Shown here one piece after another: positions 44,500-59,935 of a stretch of 64,000 nt of DNA. This stretch comes from Cannabis sativa (taxonomy: Eukaryota > Streptophyta > Magnoliopsida > Rosales > Cannabaceae): the NCBI RefSeq assembly GCF_029168945.1, contig NC_083603.1:53144406-53208405 (forward strand), read 5' to 3'. A model generated the notes under the pieces. It saw only the letters and a list, made by a program, of their open reading frames with translations, did not search any database and had not been told where the DNA came from. Positions within the stretch are counted from its first letter, which is position 1, and each line of letters starts with the position of its first letter. Made by a program: the position numbers and the translations under genes.

Positions 44500-45430
44500 A
44501 CCACAAAGAAATTATAACGATACTAAATTAATACTCAAAAAATATATATCATGCTAACAAAATTATATATACTACTATTAAAATATGTATACATACTAAA
44601 AAAAATTATATATAATAAAATAAACATTTAATATCATCTTAAATAAATGATAGACTATAGACAACAAAAACTATATACCGTACAACAAAATATATACACT
44701 TACAATAAAAAATAAAATAAAATAATATAGTATTATTAAAAAGATTGTAATACCATATTAAAAAAATTATATACAACCATAAAATAATTATACCATACTT
44801 ACAAAATTATATATGACCTTTATATATAATAAAATAAAAATTAAACATGCATGATCTAAAATAAAATGATATACTATACCATAAAATTTATATACCATAT
44901 AACAAAAAACATATACCTTACAATCAAAATATATATAATATCAATAAATAAAAATAAAAATATATAAGATGTTAATAAAATTATGTATTATGTCGATAAA
45001 AGTACAGTAAAAAATAGAACTTAAATATTATTTGAAAAAATGATATACTATATAACAAAAAATACATATACTATTCACCAAAATATATATACTAACAATA
45101 ATAATAATAAAAATATATATTACTTAACTATACTAACCAAATTATTTACTACAATTAAAATATATATACCATGACAATAAAATTATATACCATGGTATAT
45201 AGTAAAATAGAAAGTAATTCAATATTGTTCAAAATAAATATATAAATATAATAATTAATTATATGTAGCATGCCAATAAAATTATATACATATATTAAAA
45301 TATTTGTATTATGCTAACAAAATTATATACTACGCAAAACAAAAAATAAATATCATCTAAGAATAATAATATACTATACAACAAAACAGAATTATACTAT
45401 ACAATAAAATCTATATACCAACAATCTACA
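44500..45430. repeat. Degenerate AT-rich tandem repeat, unit about 170-210 bp
   Basis: The same ordered words recur: ATCTAAAATAAATGATATAC, TACAACAAAATATATACC, TACAATAAAA and AAAATTATATA. They are clearest near 44630, 44855, 45025 and 45355. It is over 80% AT by inspection and has no ORF. Confidence 0.5.
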
Positions 45431-46480
45431 ATAACTCATAGAAAATTAAAAAAAATTGACATAACTTTCAAATAAGAAAGATTTCAACAAAACTAATGTA
45501 GATATACCATAATCTTTAAGTAATTTGCTTTTAATTCTAAAAAAAATTAAAAAAAATTATTGTTTTTTTATGTGAAAAAGATAATATAAATAATGAATAA
45601 TCTAAAAAGATTATTTTACTACAAGTTTTAAAATGAGAACATTGACTAACATAGTCTCATGATTTGCTAAAAACTAGTTAATGCATTTAATGGTTGGAAC
45701 CGATCCAATGTAATACATCTATTCGATCTGATTGGATGACTCAATTTGATTGGATTGGATTGGATGAGAAAATTTAATATTCCATAAATAATTAAATTTG
45801 ATCGGTTGGGTCCAAATTTGTTGGATGTAATCCGATGAACATGGCAGACGTGAGACGTCGAAGACACATAACAGCCCACCATGTTCGTCAAAATGGGCCT
45901 AGGCTCAGATGCTCGTCAAATGGGTGTAGGCCTAGACCCAAAGAGATGAGAAATGAAGACGCTGTGCGGTTGGTGGGTTCAATAAAATTACTTTTTGATG
46001 TGGAAAGAAAGAGTATACACAACATAAAACAAATTAGTATTCCATCTAAAAATAGTTACAAAATTATAATATAAGTAAGAATTGAAAGCATAAGCCAGAA
46101 TACAACTAAAATCAATTCAAACAAAAAAAAAATAAATAAATAAAACCCAAAGAGATACAGAGAAATATACAAGTAAATGTGACAGAACAGAAATTGTTGC
46201 AAAAAGATATGCTAAGTGCTAACAATTCTAGCCGTTTTGCAGGCCTCTAATGCAAGCTTCATTGCAATGCAGCCCCATGTTGAAAGAAGACAAGCCAATG
46301 TAGCCCACAAGCATTTAGCAAAGCTTAGGTGTTGATGTGTTATTGAACCCAAAGCTTGAAATTTCCTTACATGATGATGATAATGATACTATACTCTTCA
46401 GGTGCACCAATGGAAAAAAAAAAATGAAAGGAACACACTCTTTAGCTGCAAACAAAATGAAATCATGAAAATTGTATGGT
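45431..46480. other. Non-coding stretch and 3' flank of the kinase gene
   Basis: It includes the second copy of the GATCC-type repeat at about 45672-45790. A 79-codon open stretch at 45835-46074 has no family resemblance. 46075-46480 is the probable 3' UTR/flank of the minus-strand kinase gene. Confidence 0.45.
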
Positions 46481-49543
<3,063 letters not shown>

Positions 49544-52100
49544 ACTACTCTTAAGTCTAATCTGAACTCGATCACATAAAACGGTGCGTCTTAATACGGA
49601 AACTACGGCCGTTGGTCAGCGCCGCCGGCGAGTTTTCCCGGCGAGGAAGAGAGAAAACGCGGGGGAAATGAAACAAGAAGAAGAGCAGTTGAGATAGAAA
49701 GAAAAGAAAAAAAAATGTGGCTTTTTCAAAAACCCAAATAATAATAATAATTGTTATTTATTTATTTATCCATAATCAATATTATAACGTTTTGCTTTAA
49801 ATTATTTAATTAAATTGGCTGTAACAAATCATTAATAATTCTAATTCGGCGACTTATTTTTTATCATATTTACTAAAGTAACCTGGAAATGATTAATGAT
49901 TATTACATTTATATGTACCTGCTGGCCTGCATGGCTGGAAGAATTTGAGCTTGTTGAAAAGTAAAATGAAAAATTATATTGATCATCTAGGGACGGGAGC
50001 ATGGGGACTATGATGCACCTCTATTTTGGACATTTGTGATGATAAATTTTTATTTACTTTTCAAGGTTTTTTTAAAATTTTATTGGGGTTAATAACTATT
50101 GTTTGGATTTTCCAAAGGTCATTCCTCATTTCTTAAGCAAATTTTTTCTAATCTACCAAACACCACCATGCCTCCATGATTGTATAGAACTAAAAATTTA
50201 TATTTTTTAAAAAAGGATAATATTTCATATAAATTCGCAAGGAAAGTTATATAGATAGGCCAAAACCATGAAACCAAACCAAAAAAAAAGTCTTGTAATT
50301 AATAAATATCATTGCTTAGATGTAACAAATAATTTTAATATTATGAGTTGAGTGATGTGGATGCCTAGGATTAAGATAGTAGGATTCATGGGGACATTTG
50401 TTGTTGAAGTTGTTCACCAATTGTAGAAATGTTTGCAAGTATATTGACTCAATCACTAGAGTTTTAAAACTAGATATACAAATGTAATTATGTAAATTAT
50501 CATGCTTTAATATTTGGTGGGTTACATTTGGTAATTTATTGTAAATTTACAAACATTTAAATTGCAATTTGCAAATCAATATTGTTAAATAAATTAAATA
50601 TGATTAATGCAATTTGTTTATTTGCCAAGCTCTTTTTTCTTTCCAAACACATCACAAAAATAATCAAATTTGACTTTATAATATCAATTAAGACTAATCA
50701 TTTGGGTCCCTCCTAAGATTTTTTTTTTTAAAAAAAAAAACAAATTATAGTTTTTACTTCCTTTATTGGATTGCCATTTCATGGCTCATAACTTCTTATA
50801 TTGTGTATTGTGTAATGGGTTAGTTGGAGAATATTTTTCAATCAACTGAAACAATGAAGTATAATACTGCCAACTTGGTTCTCTAAACTTCATAGTAATT
50901 GACTTTTTCAATTCTCATTCTTATTATATTTCATTTTTAATTATTTTTTGTGACTCTAATGTTACTCACCCAACCAACAAACATTAACCACCAATAGATT
51001 GCTCTAACATATGAACTCTAAAATTGAAAACATATTTTTTAAAATGACTGTACTTTGTTTTATCCTAAAAGGAAAATGACACAATTGGGAGAAATTCATA
51101 TTGTACACATTATATATTTATTTACATATACACGAGATCAGAATGAATGAGTCCATAGTCTACGTAGTCCTAAAATATAATAGAATAGAATAGTTCATAC
51201 TTTATTGGTGAATTAACTACTTATTTGTAAATAATTTATGGATTGGATGAAATATTCAAAATAACAATAAGATTCCATCTATTATTTTGAAACTAAAAGA
51301 GATGAGGTGACACTGTAAGATTATTTTCTTTTAATATTATTTTTTTTATCATTCTTTTCACTTATTTATTTATTTATTTATTTATTTTTGTATATTTTTA
51401 AATTTTAGTACGACAACTCAATAGCGATATATGTTAAGAAAATGTGTGCACATTGATAAAAATTAAAGAAATTATCACATATATTATTTTTTTTTTTTTA
51501 AAAAAAAAAAAATTTACGGTTTGCGTTTCTAAAGTGGTTTCTCCGACGATTTCTATGTGGGTTGCTATACAATTTTTGGTTGCGATTTAGGTTACTCCGT
51601 TGCAATAGGAGTTTCTATATAAAATTTCGTAAAAATATATATAAAAAAAAACTATTTTGAAGTATAAAAATAAAAAAGCTCCTTAAAAATTATGATATAT
51701 GTTATGTTGTAGATTATAAATAACGTATTCAATTATTTATTTTTATTTGTATCAAAATTATTATTTTTATTTTTCCTCTTATATGGTTGGCTAATTTAAT
51801 TTAATGTTACCAAATTAGTTTAATTTAAAATTTATTAGTATATTTTATAAAATATTTATGTATTATTCTAAAATATTTTATCAGTTTTTTAAAATTAAAG
51901 ATATTTTTTCATTTAAAAAATAAGTACATTTTTATTTATAGAAAAAATTAAAAAAAAAAAAAATTCTATAATAAGACGCCACTTTTATGAAAACATTAAA
52001 AACGTTTTGTCAAAACTGTAAAAAGTCTTTTATTTTTCACAAATTAAACTACTTTTATCAATTTTTTGTTATTTCATTTTTTAAAAATATAGTTTTTTTA
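49544..52100. other. Upstream region of the kinase gene and intergenic DNA
   Basis: The first ~150 bases are GC-richer (GCGCCGCCGGCGAG near 49620) and include the likely 5' UTR. No certain TATA box was chosen. Simple repeats include (AAT)n at about 49738-49751 and (TTTA)n at about 51362-51386. No gene is seen. Confidence 0.5.
51500..51680 (+). repeat. Dispersed repeat, copy 2 (inverted relative to 17890-18070)
   Basis: It shares GGTTGCTATACAATTTTTGG (at 51560-51579), TTGCGATTTAG, AATAGGAGTTT and ACTATTTTGAAGT with the complement of the first copy. Confidence 0.6.
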
Positions 52101-52463
52101 GGGTAAATACTATTTTAGACCCTATGTTTTGTAAAAATTACTAATTAGATCATCTGTTTTGTTAAATGACAAAATGAATCCTGTATTTTCTAAAATTGTA
52201 CAAATGGGACCCTGAGCTCAATTTTTAACAATTTTATTTTTTAATATAATCAACTTTAAGATAATTTTTAACACGAACAGACATAGAAAATGTAACCAGT
52301 TTTGTCATAATATCTCTAGATCGAATTATTATTTTTGATAAAAAATTAGTTCAGGGTCTTATTTGTACAATTTTGAAAAATATAAAGTCTATTTTGTCAT
52401 TTAACAAAACAGGGGGTGCAATTAGTAATTTTTACAAAACACAGGGTCCAAAATAGTATTTAC
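52101..52463. mobile_element. MITE with about 125-bp terminal inverted repeats
   Basis: The left end GGGTAAATACTATTTTAGAC and the reverse complement of the right end (AGTAAATACTATTTTGGACC) match. Similarity runs on through CTATGTTTTGTAAAAATTAC, TGTTTTGTTAAATGACAAAA and AAATTGTACAAAT. The interior is short and non-coding. T-rich flanks (TTTTTT) obscure the target duplication. Confidence 0.75.
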
Positions 52464-52592
52464 TTTTTTTTTTTACTTTAAAAAAATATATAAAGTTTAT
52501 ATGTATGCAAATAAAATTTATAACTGAAGTTATACGAAAAAATAATTTAAAATTAAAAATTTTAAAAAATATTTATCTATATCTATCTATAT

Positions 52593-54797
52593 TGTTAATT
52601 CGAAAACTTTTCATAGTAACGTACGGATATTAATGTTTGACACGTGGCAAGAAAGATAACATCTTGGAGTTGAGTAGTCCTGAGTCATAGCAATCGACCT
52701 GGGAGGGGTCCCTAAACCTATCCCAAGTTGACTACGAGAACTCTAGAATGAAAATTCAAATTTGGTTAAGTTATTTTTAACTCACTATCTTTTAGTATTT
52801 TGTACCATGAGAACATGGAGAAAACAATTCCAGGCCCGGGGAGCTGAAAATGCATGAACCAACACCTCAAAAGTTTACCTGGGCACCTAGGGTTTCACCC
52901 AGCGACCAAGTTGACAACTTCAACTAGAGTTTTAGTTTCCAGGACCGCCTTAGTGAAAATAGGTCAAACTTTTCATTGAGACATGAACTAGACATACAAT
53001 AAACATATTTGAGGCGTCACAATCAGATTTGGAGAAACTTTTACTTTTGAGCACCCGAACACCCAATGCCCGGAAACCCCAGTACCCAGGTTGACAACTA
53101 TCAAAATAGGCCACTTCAAGCATCAAATAAAAAATCAACTCATGCATCTTGTTCGTCTTCATAAAAAACAAGGAAACAAGTACTTTCATGGAAGAAACAA
53201 CACATCCTAGGTGCAAGAACCAAGGCTCAGTGCCCACGTTGATATTTTGTTAACCTATACCAATTCCAAGGGGTTCTTCTGAGAAGTCCTCTGGGCATAT
53301 TCTCTGTTTTCAACAAAGATTAGGATTCAACTATTTTCAGGGGACTAAACAGAACTTCCAAATGGCCTGAAACTGGACCCAGTGCCTAGGTTGACACTTG
53401 GTGTTGGGCCCAACGCCCAGGTTGATATATTGTCAAAATGGGTCGTTTCCAATAAGTTTCTCGAAATAATGTTTCAGGCATTTTTTATAGTCATCAGAAA
53501 TAACAAGGATACAAATAAACTCAGGGAGAAACCATAATTCTAAGGGCATCAAAATTGAGCCCAGCACCTAGGCTGGCCTGGTGTTAGGCCCAACACTTAG
53601 GATGACATTCAACTTGGTGCTCTAGTTTTGATCATCCAAATTCATATTTTTCTCCAAGAAATATCTCCAAAATTATCAAAAACATGGTAAGAGACCTCCT
53701 CCTCAAGTTCTAGATACTTGGAAGTATCAAAACGACATCTCAGAATCTCTGAAATAAGCACCCAGCGCTCAGGTTGACAAATGGCCTGATGTGTTGGGTT
53801 CTGCTTATCTGATATTGATTTTGTCTTGACTGTTTGTCTATTTTTTCATAATAACCGAGAGCCATGAAGTCAGAATAGTCAAATTCATAACTTCATATTT
53901 TCACTTTTCTGACAAGGTGATTTATTGAGAAATTGGGTAGTTTCGAGTCTCCCATTTCTGTAGAACAACAACATCTTCGAGAACTGGTGACCAGCTTCAC
54001 TAGAACACAGAAATGGACTAAGTGATGTTAAATTATCACTTTGGCATTAAATAAGTACATCCCTGACATGTTCTCCCACTCACCCAGTGACTAGGTTGAA
54101 ATAACATGTCAACCTGGGCATTGAGATGTGAACCTGGTTACTGGGTCCTAAATAACATTTTGTAAAAAATGGTCATAACTCACTCAATATTGATCTAATT
54201 GATGAGTTAAACTTAATTTTTCAAGCTAATTCAATGCTTAATCAAGTGATGTCTCACACTTCAATCGTAATTTTGAAGCCATCGGCTCCAAATTTCACCC
54301 CTAATGGAGTTACGAATTTATGCTACAACTTACATGTAGCAGGTCACGCCATCACGACTCGAGCTGTGAAAATTGATGACCAACCTCAGAAGTTATTTTC
54401 ATCATTAGATCATTATTTATAGTCAAAAATAGTTTAAATATATTTTTTATATGTTTTGGATTATTTTATTCATATTTAATAGGACTTCCTTCACCTATAA
54501 AAGGAGATCTCCACTAGCTCATGTATTATATTCAGAAAAGTAGCCACAAAGTCAGAACATCTCTCTTTAGTTTCTTTCTCTAGAAATTAAAGAATCTAGA
54601 CTTAGCTATTTTTTTAATCATCCATCTCGTGAGAATAAAAACTCAAAGTAGACCGTTCCCCGTTACTATCGCAATACAGGGAGTGAACTAATACAAATTG
54701 TGGTGTCTTTCTATTTATACTTGACATATATTTTATTCTCACCAATCTAGCAAGCAGGTGTGTCTTAGAAGTTTATGTCCAAATTTTTATGTCAATA
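52593..54797 (+). repeat. About 2.2-kb LTR with a dispersed motif array in U3
   Basis: Proposed start TGTTAATTCG at 52593. The right end is at about 54797, just before TTTTGGTGCTTTCATTGAGA, the same sequence that follows the family A LTR. A TATA box (CTATAAAAGG) is at about 54496-54505, so about 1.9 kb would be U3. The U3 contains about ten degenerate copies of CCCAGYGCCYAGGTTGACA between 52890 and 54150. The left border is tentative. Confidence 0.5.
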
Positions 54798-55785
54798 TTT
54801 TGGTGCTTTCATTGAGAGCTACAACTCAAGGAAGTCACTTACAAGATGGTTGTAACATGCTCCTCAAGCGTCGATAGAGGAGCTCCAACAACTAGCCAGC
54901 AGATTGGGGGCACGCTAGTTACTGAAGCTTGAACTAGGACTACTCCTACACCTCAGCTGTTAGGAGGAGGCCCCAAAACTAGCTCCATAGCTTGTCCCTC
55001 AAGGCCACTAAACACTCTTGGTAGTGGAATTGACGAGTAGATTCTATCTAGAGAGCCACACATGGAGTTGGAAGACCCCAAGGAGGCTGATCCTCGAGTT
55101 GAATAGCTTAGCCAAATTGTGGTTGATCTACAACAACTGTGAGACTCTCTCGACAGACAACACTAGTAGTTTCAAAATTAGTTCATGGAAAACTGGTGGA
55201 ACATTGAGAGCCAACAAGTTAAGCAGGAACAAAAGAGAACTAACCTATCTCAACGAATCAAAGAAGACTATCACTCTGGTCACAGAACTACCCCCTGCAG
55301 AGGTCTTTCTGAGTTGGTAAGAGAGATTCCACATCGATCAACTGGTCACGTGGGAACTATTACTCAAGGGAAAACCCTCAACGCAATGAACACTACTACC
55401 ATGCTTGGTAACCGTATGAGTACTAAGTAAACAGCAGTTGCTAAGGCCCCCCAAAGGGAAGAAAACTTCGAGCACGTTTTTAAAGGACTCAAACTCACAG
55501 GCACCAACCGATAGGCAACCTCAAAATACCGAGAGATCCAACAAGACTCCTCCACTAGGTTCTTCTCAATGCTCTCATGACACTAGGCCTTAAGACCCTA
55601 CAAAGGGAAAGGGGCCTGCCACTCAAAATGAAGGGGGTAATTGAAGACTTTACTTTGAAACCAGAGGCTATGAACGAGTAAGGACCAATGAACCACTTCA
55701 TACTCAAAAATACTTCCGAGATGAAAGGGGCTATTACTTGGCATGTTGCCCTAATGGCCAGCAGTATGAGTACTTCCCTCGAGTA
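54798..55785 (+). pseudogene. gag-like remnant downstream of the 2.2-kb LTR
   Basis: ATG at 54846 opens MVVTCSSSVDRGAPTTSQ and soon hits stops. Hydrophilic gag-like coding in changing frames goes on to about 55790 (MENWWNIESQQVKQEQKR near 55185, SELVREIPHRSTGHVG near 55306). No zinc knuckle or protease was found. Assignment rests on position after an LTR and on composition. Confidence 0.4.
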
Positions 55786-56773
55786 CATATATAATCAAGC
55801 TTTCAATAAGTAGAACTAGAATTTACCAAGTAAATTCTCTAACTTATTAATTCCTTCTTGCGCCACTGTAGATTCGGAATTGCACTCTTAATGATATAGA
55901 ACGCTCTATATGTACCAAGATATAGATACGATATGAATTATCCATCATTCTAATCCAAATAGTCAAAGATCCTCTATAGATGATCTACATCGAATAGGGA
56001 CAAATTTACCGTTCTACCCTTCAATGCATTTTATCCTAAAATTATTTAGCTACCTATAAATGATATTTCAGTAAACTAATATAATTACTGAAATGAGGCC
56101 TCAATCATTAATCTCTATTAAGCCAAGCTCGAAGGAAATCATCGTCTCACTTTTAAATACTTATAGAAGCTATAGATTCTATATCTATGATTAGTGCTCC
56201 AACTCAATTGTACTATCATGTTCCCAAGATGTAAGTATTCTACCGACCGAGCTTTAACAAACAACTCTAAGAACATAAATAATACAATTAAGCAGAACCT
56301 AACCATATCAGGATTAAGATCTATTGACCTAAGATTAACTAATTGATATTGACTTAGATAGATATAACGATAAGTTTATGATATCTTATCCAAGTTCATT
56401 ATCGGTCCAGTCTGAAGTATACTCCATACATCTGATCCTAGCATACTTTGCCAATGCCCTAGAAAGGACATAACACTTATCTAAGGTGTAAGTATACTTT
56501 ATCACTGATTATCATGTTAGTCTAAATCCAATATACTGACAAATCATGAGACTTAAACTTTTGAACTTATAATCATGATTATATTTCACTGTGTTGACAA
56601 CACTATAATCATGAATAACGACATGTTCTAGACTTAATATAATTTATACATTAAATATATAATCATGAAAGAAATCATGTGAACCATGCAACATAAAATG
56701 ATTTCTAATATTTTATTAATTAGTAAATCTGATTATATTCAAATGAATTTTATTTAGGACACAAAACCCAACA
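55786..56773 (-). repeat. Truncated LTR, minus orientation, same family as 57594-59454
   Basis: The reverse complement starts TGTTGGGTTTTGTGTCCTAA at 56773. It follows the plus-strand LTR through ATGTTGCATGGTTCACATGA, ATAGAGCGTTCTATA and GGAATTAATAAGTTAG to about its base 990, then breaks off at about 55786. The remaining ~870 bases of the LTR are missing. Confidence 0.85.
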
Positions 56774-57593
56774 GAACTATCAGAGTCCTCTACTACAGCC
56801 TTGCCCTTGTCCTTAGATATAGGCGCAGGGCATGTAGGTCTCTCAAAACCCTAGCCTCTAGGCTAGATATGAGGAGAAGCATCACCTACCGGACCCCCTA
56901 GCCAGACGCCGGTGGAGAGCCTTCTCCCTCTTCTCCAAATTCCATGCAATACAAGAAAAAGATACTTCATCATCAGCCAAGCTAGGGCCTTGCCCATCTC
57001 CAGGGCAGGCCCCATTTGTTGTTGGCACTCTTGCAGCTCCAGGAGCAGGAGGATACAAGCCATACGTCCAGAAATTGTCCACACTGGTAAACCAGATAAT
57101 ATTTTTCTGCTCAACTGATAAAGACAGGATGTGATTTTCCCTATCCCTTATTTACAAAGCAGGGATGGAACGCCTGAAGAGTGGCACATGCCAAAATTCG
57201 TGGTGCCCAATCCTACGAAGACCATATGCGATAAAGTACTTTTTGGCATACCTACCGACCTTCGACATGGTTGTGCAATCAGTGTCACCCAGCCATTGGT
57301 GACCAATCTGACTAAAATAAAAATATCCAGTCCTATTTTGCTTCAGCGCAAACTTAAGATCAAAGTAGTACTCAATCTTGTAAGGAGTAGGTGGAGGCCA
57401 GCATAGCTCCCTATACTAGATGAACATTGTCGAGAGATACTTGATGCTCTTCAGCATGAGCTGTGTTGAGCACATCCCAAAGTAAGCAACGACGTCCAAA
57501 AAATACTTTTGAAGCGGCAACACTACCCCATGCTCAATGTGGTGTTCAAACCATGCCAACCAACCCAGAAGGGGCCTGTGCGCTTGCAGTTTC
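56774..57593 (-). pseudogene. Ty3-type gag/'gypsy type transposase' domain fragment between inverted LTRs
   Basis: The minus strand encodes WFEHHIEHGVVLPLQKYFLD, VVAYFGMCSTQLMLKSIKYL, TPYKIEYYFDLKFALKQNRT and GYFYFSQIGHQWLGD, like the 'putative gypsy type transposon' domain (PF04195-like) of plant Ty3 and LARD elements. Further on is a Pro/Ala-rich stretch (YPPAPGAARVPTTNGACPGD near 57050-56990). One stop (near 57418) and frame breaks are present. Its own LTRs are not seen here. Confidence 0.6.
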
Positions 57594-59454
57594 TGTTGGG
57601 TTTTATGCCCTAAATAAAACTCATTTCATATAATCAGATTTACTTATTAATAAAGATCAAAAATAACATTTTATGTTGCATGGTTCACATGATTTATTTC
57701 ATGATTATATGTATATAATGTATGAATTCTTTTTAAGTCCAGAACATATGAGTTTGTTAAAGATTATAGTGTTGTCAGCACAGTGGAATATAATCTTTAT
57801 TATATTTTCAAAAGTTGATTCCCTGATTTGTCAGAACACTGGATTTAGACTGACATGGTATAATCAGCGATAGGTATTCTTACACCTTGGAAAAGTGTTA
57901 TGTCCTTTCCAGGACATTGGCAAAGTTTACCAGTATCGGATGTATGGAGTATACATCGGAAGGGACCGATATTGAACTTTGATTAGATATATAAAAACTT
58001 ACCGTAATATCTATTCAATTCAATATCACCTGTTGATCCTAGATCAAATGATCTTAATCCTGATATGGTTAGGTTCAATCTCAAGAGTGTTACTCGTGTT
58101 CTTTGATTTGTTAGTTAACCCTACTTTTGGGTCAGGGTGATACGTACCTTTTGGGAACACGGTAGTGCAATTGAGTGGGAGCGCTAACATAAATATGGAA
58201 TCTATAGCTTCTATTTGGCAAATAGAAAGTAAAGGATGATTTCCTTCGAGCTTAGCCAAACGAAGATAAATGGTGGAGATCTCATTTCACTTAGCTGAAA
58301 TATCATTCATACAGGGTTAAGTGTTTTAAGGATAAAATACATTGAAGGTGTAGCGGTAACAGTAGTGCCTTTTCAATGTAGATCATCTATATAGAGGATC
58401 ATTGATCACATTAGGGTTATAACAATGGATAACTAATGACGTGTCTATATTATGGAACATATAGAGCGTTCTATATGACTGAGAGTGCAATTCCAAGTTC
58501 TAAGTGTGGATTCAATGAGGAATTAATAAGTTAGGGAATTTACTTGGTAAATTCGGTTCGACTTATTGGAAGCTCGGTTATATAGACCCATGGTCCCCAT
58601 ACTAGTTGAGACCATACTGCTTGTAAGACTCAGTTAATTGATTTTAATTAATCAATTATAATTCTAAAAGTTAGACTATGTCTACTTTATGAATTTTCAC
58701 TAAGCAAGGGTAAAACAATAAATAGAGAGTTTAAAGGGTATATTTATTAATTAGAAAACTTTGATTAGTTTTTATTAATAAATAAAATAAATGACAATAT
58801 ATTATTTAATAATTAATTATAATTATTAAATAATTAGATTTGACATTTATGAAGTTGAAAGAGAGAATTGGCAATTTTGAGAAAATGGGAAACTAGAAAT
58901 GATGAAATAGGAAAGTAGGAAAAGTGGAAGGATTTGTTTTCCTCAATGTATGGCCGGCCACTTAATGCTTCTATTTCTCATTTTATTTTTCTTTTTTAAA
59001 TGCCAAATAATTCAACTTTAACCCTATGTGGTATTCTATAAATAGAAAGTAAAGGCTTCAGGTTTGAGATACACTTTACAGTTTATTCTCTCAAACACTA
59101 TGAAACCGCCACTCTCTCTCTCTTTCTTTCTTCTCTGTTTTTCGAATTCTCTTGAGTGATGAGTAGTTCCCACACACATCAAGTGGTACCTCAATCATAG
59201 TATGTAAGACTATGGAAGTTCTGCATCAAAGAAGGAGGAAAGAAGATCCAAGTTCAGATCTTGGTGATGCTCTGCTACAGAAAGGAATCAAGGGCTAGAG
59301 ATCTGAACGGAAGGAGTCATAATATTTCGCTGCACCCACTGTAAGGTTTTCTAACTTTATATGTGTTTATTTTCATTGTTTTAGAATTCATATTAGGTTG
59401 TTAATCCAACATACTTGTCAGTAAATCTAGAATTCTGTAAAATAATTTCCAACA
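57594..59454 (+). repeat. Complete 1861-bp LTR (5' LTR of an element leaving the window)
   Basis: Ends TGTTGG...CCAACA form a perfect 6-bp inverted terminus. A TATA box TATAAATA at 59037-59044 and a CT-rich leader (59109-59125) mark the R region. It is followed by AC and a primer site. The partner 3' LTR would lie beyond 64000. Confidence 0.85.
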
Positions 59455-59456
59455 AC

Positions 59457-59469
59457 TGGTATCAGAGCC
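59457..59469 (+). other. Primer binding site, initiator tRNA-Met
   Basis: TGGTATCAGAGCC, a perfect match to the common plant LTR-retrotransposon primer site, lies two bases after the LTR end. Confidence 0.9.
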
Positions 59470-59734
59470 ATGGTAATGATTTATTTTCATGTAATATGGA
59501 TTAAAACGATGATTTATATGTTTTGTGTTGATTTGGATGGTTTCATGTTGGTTTATGTGTTGTTTGATGAATGTTGATGTTGTACAGTTTCATTTTCCAT
59601 GAAAAATATTTTTTTTCGATTTTTGAAAATATTTTATTTTGATTCCTTGTGAAAAATTAAGCAATTTTGTTTTTTACGGAACTCGATTCCGATAAAAATT
59701 GAGAAAGTTATGAATTTTGGAAAATTGGGATTTC

Positions 59735-59935
59735 GGGTATGCATGGGTGCTCAATCGCACGCATCACGCGCGCGCGAGCACCCTGCTGTCCGCCCATGAA
59801 AATCCTGCCAGCGCCCACGATTCACGCACAAGCACCCTGCAAATGCCGAGAAACCTCGGCTGGGTGCATCACCTCCGCGCGCGTAGGAGGCTGCGTGCAG
59901 CCTTCCTAGGCTACACGTGCAGCCTCCTGGGCCAG
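59735..59935. other. GC-rich island in the leader
   Basis: About 200 bases far richer in G+C than all surroundings, with CACGCGCGCGCGAGCACC near 59764 and several partially complementary words (GCTGCGTGCAGCC, CTACACGTGCAGCC, CTCCGCGCGCGTAG). Both strands are open for 63-102 codons, but neither product resembles a known family. A structured RNA region is possible. Confidence 0.5.

Noticed and set aside
45835..46074. 79-codon plus-strand ORF
   Set aside because: It has no family resemblance and composition like its non-coding surroundings. It lies next to repeat DNA, so it is probably chance.
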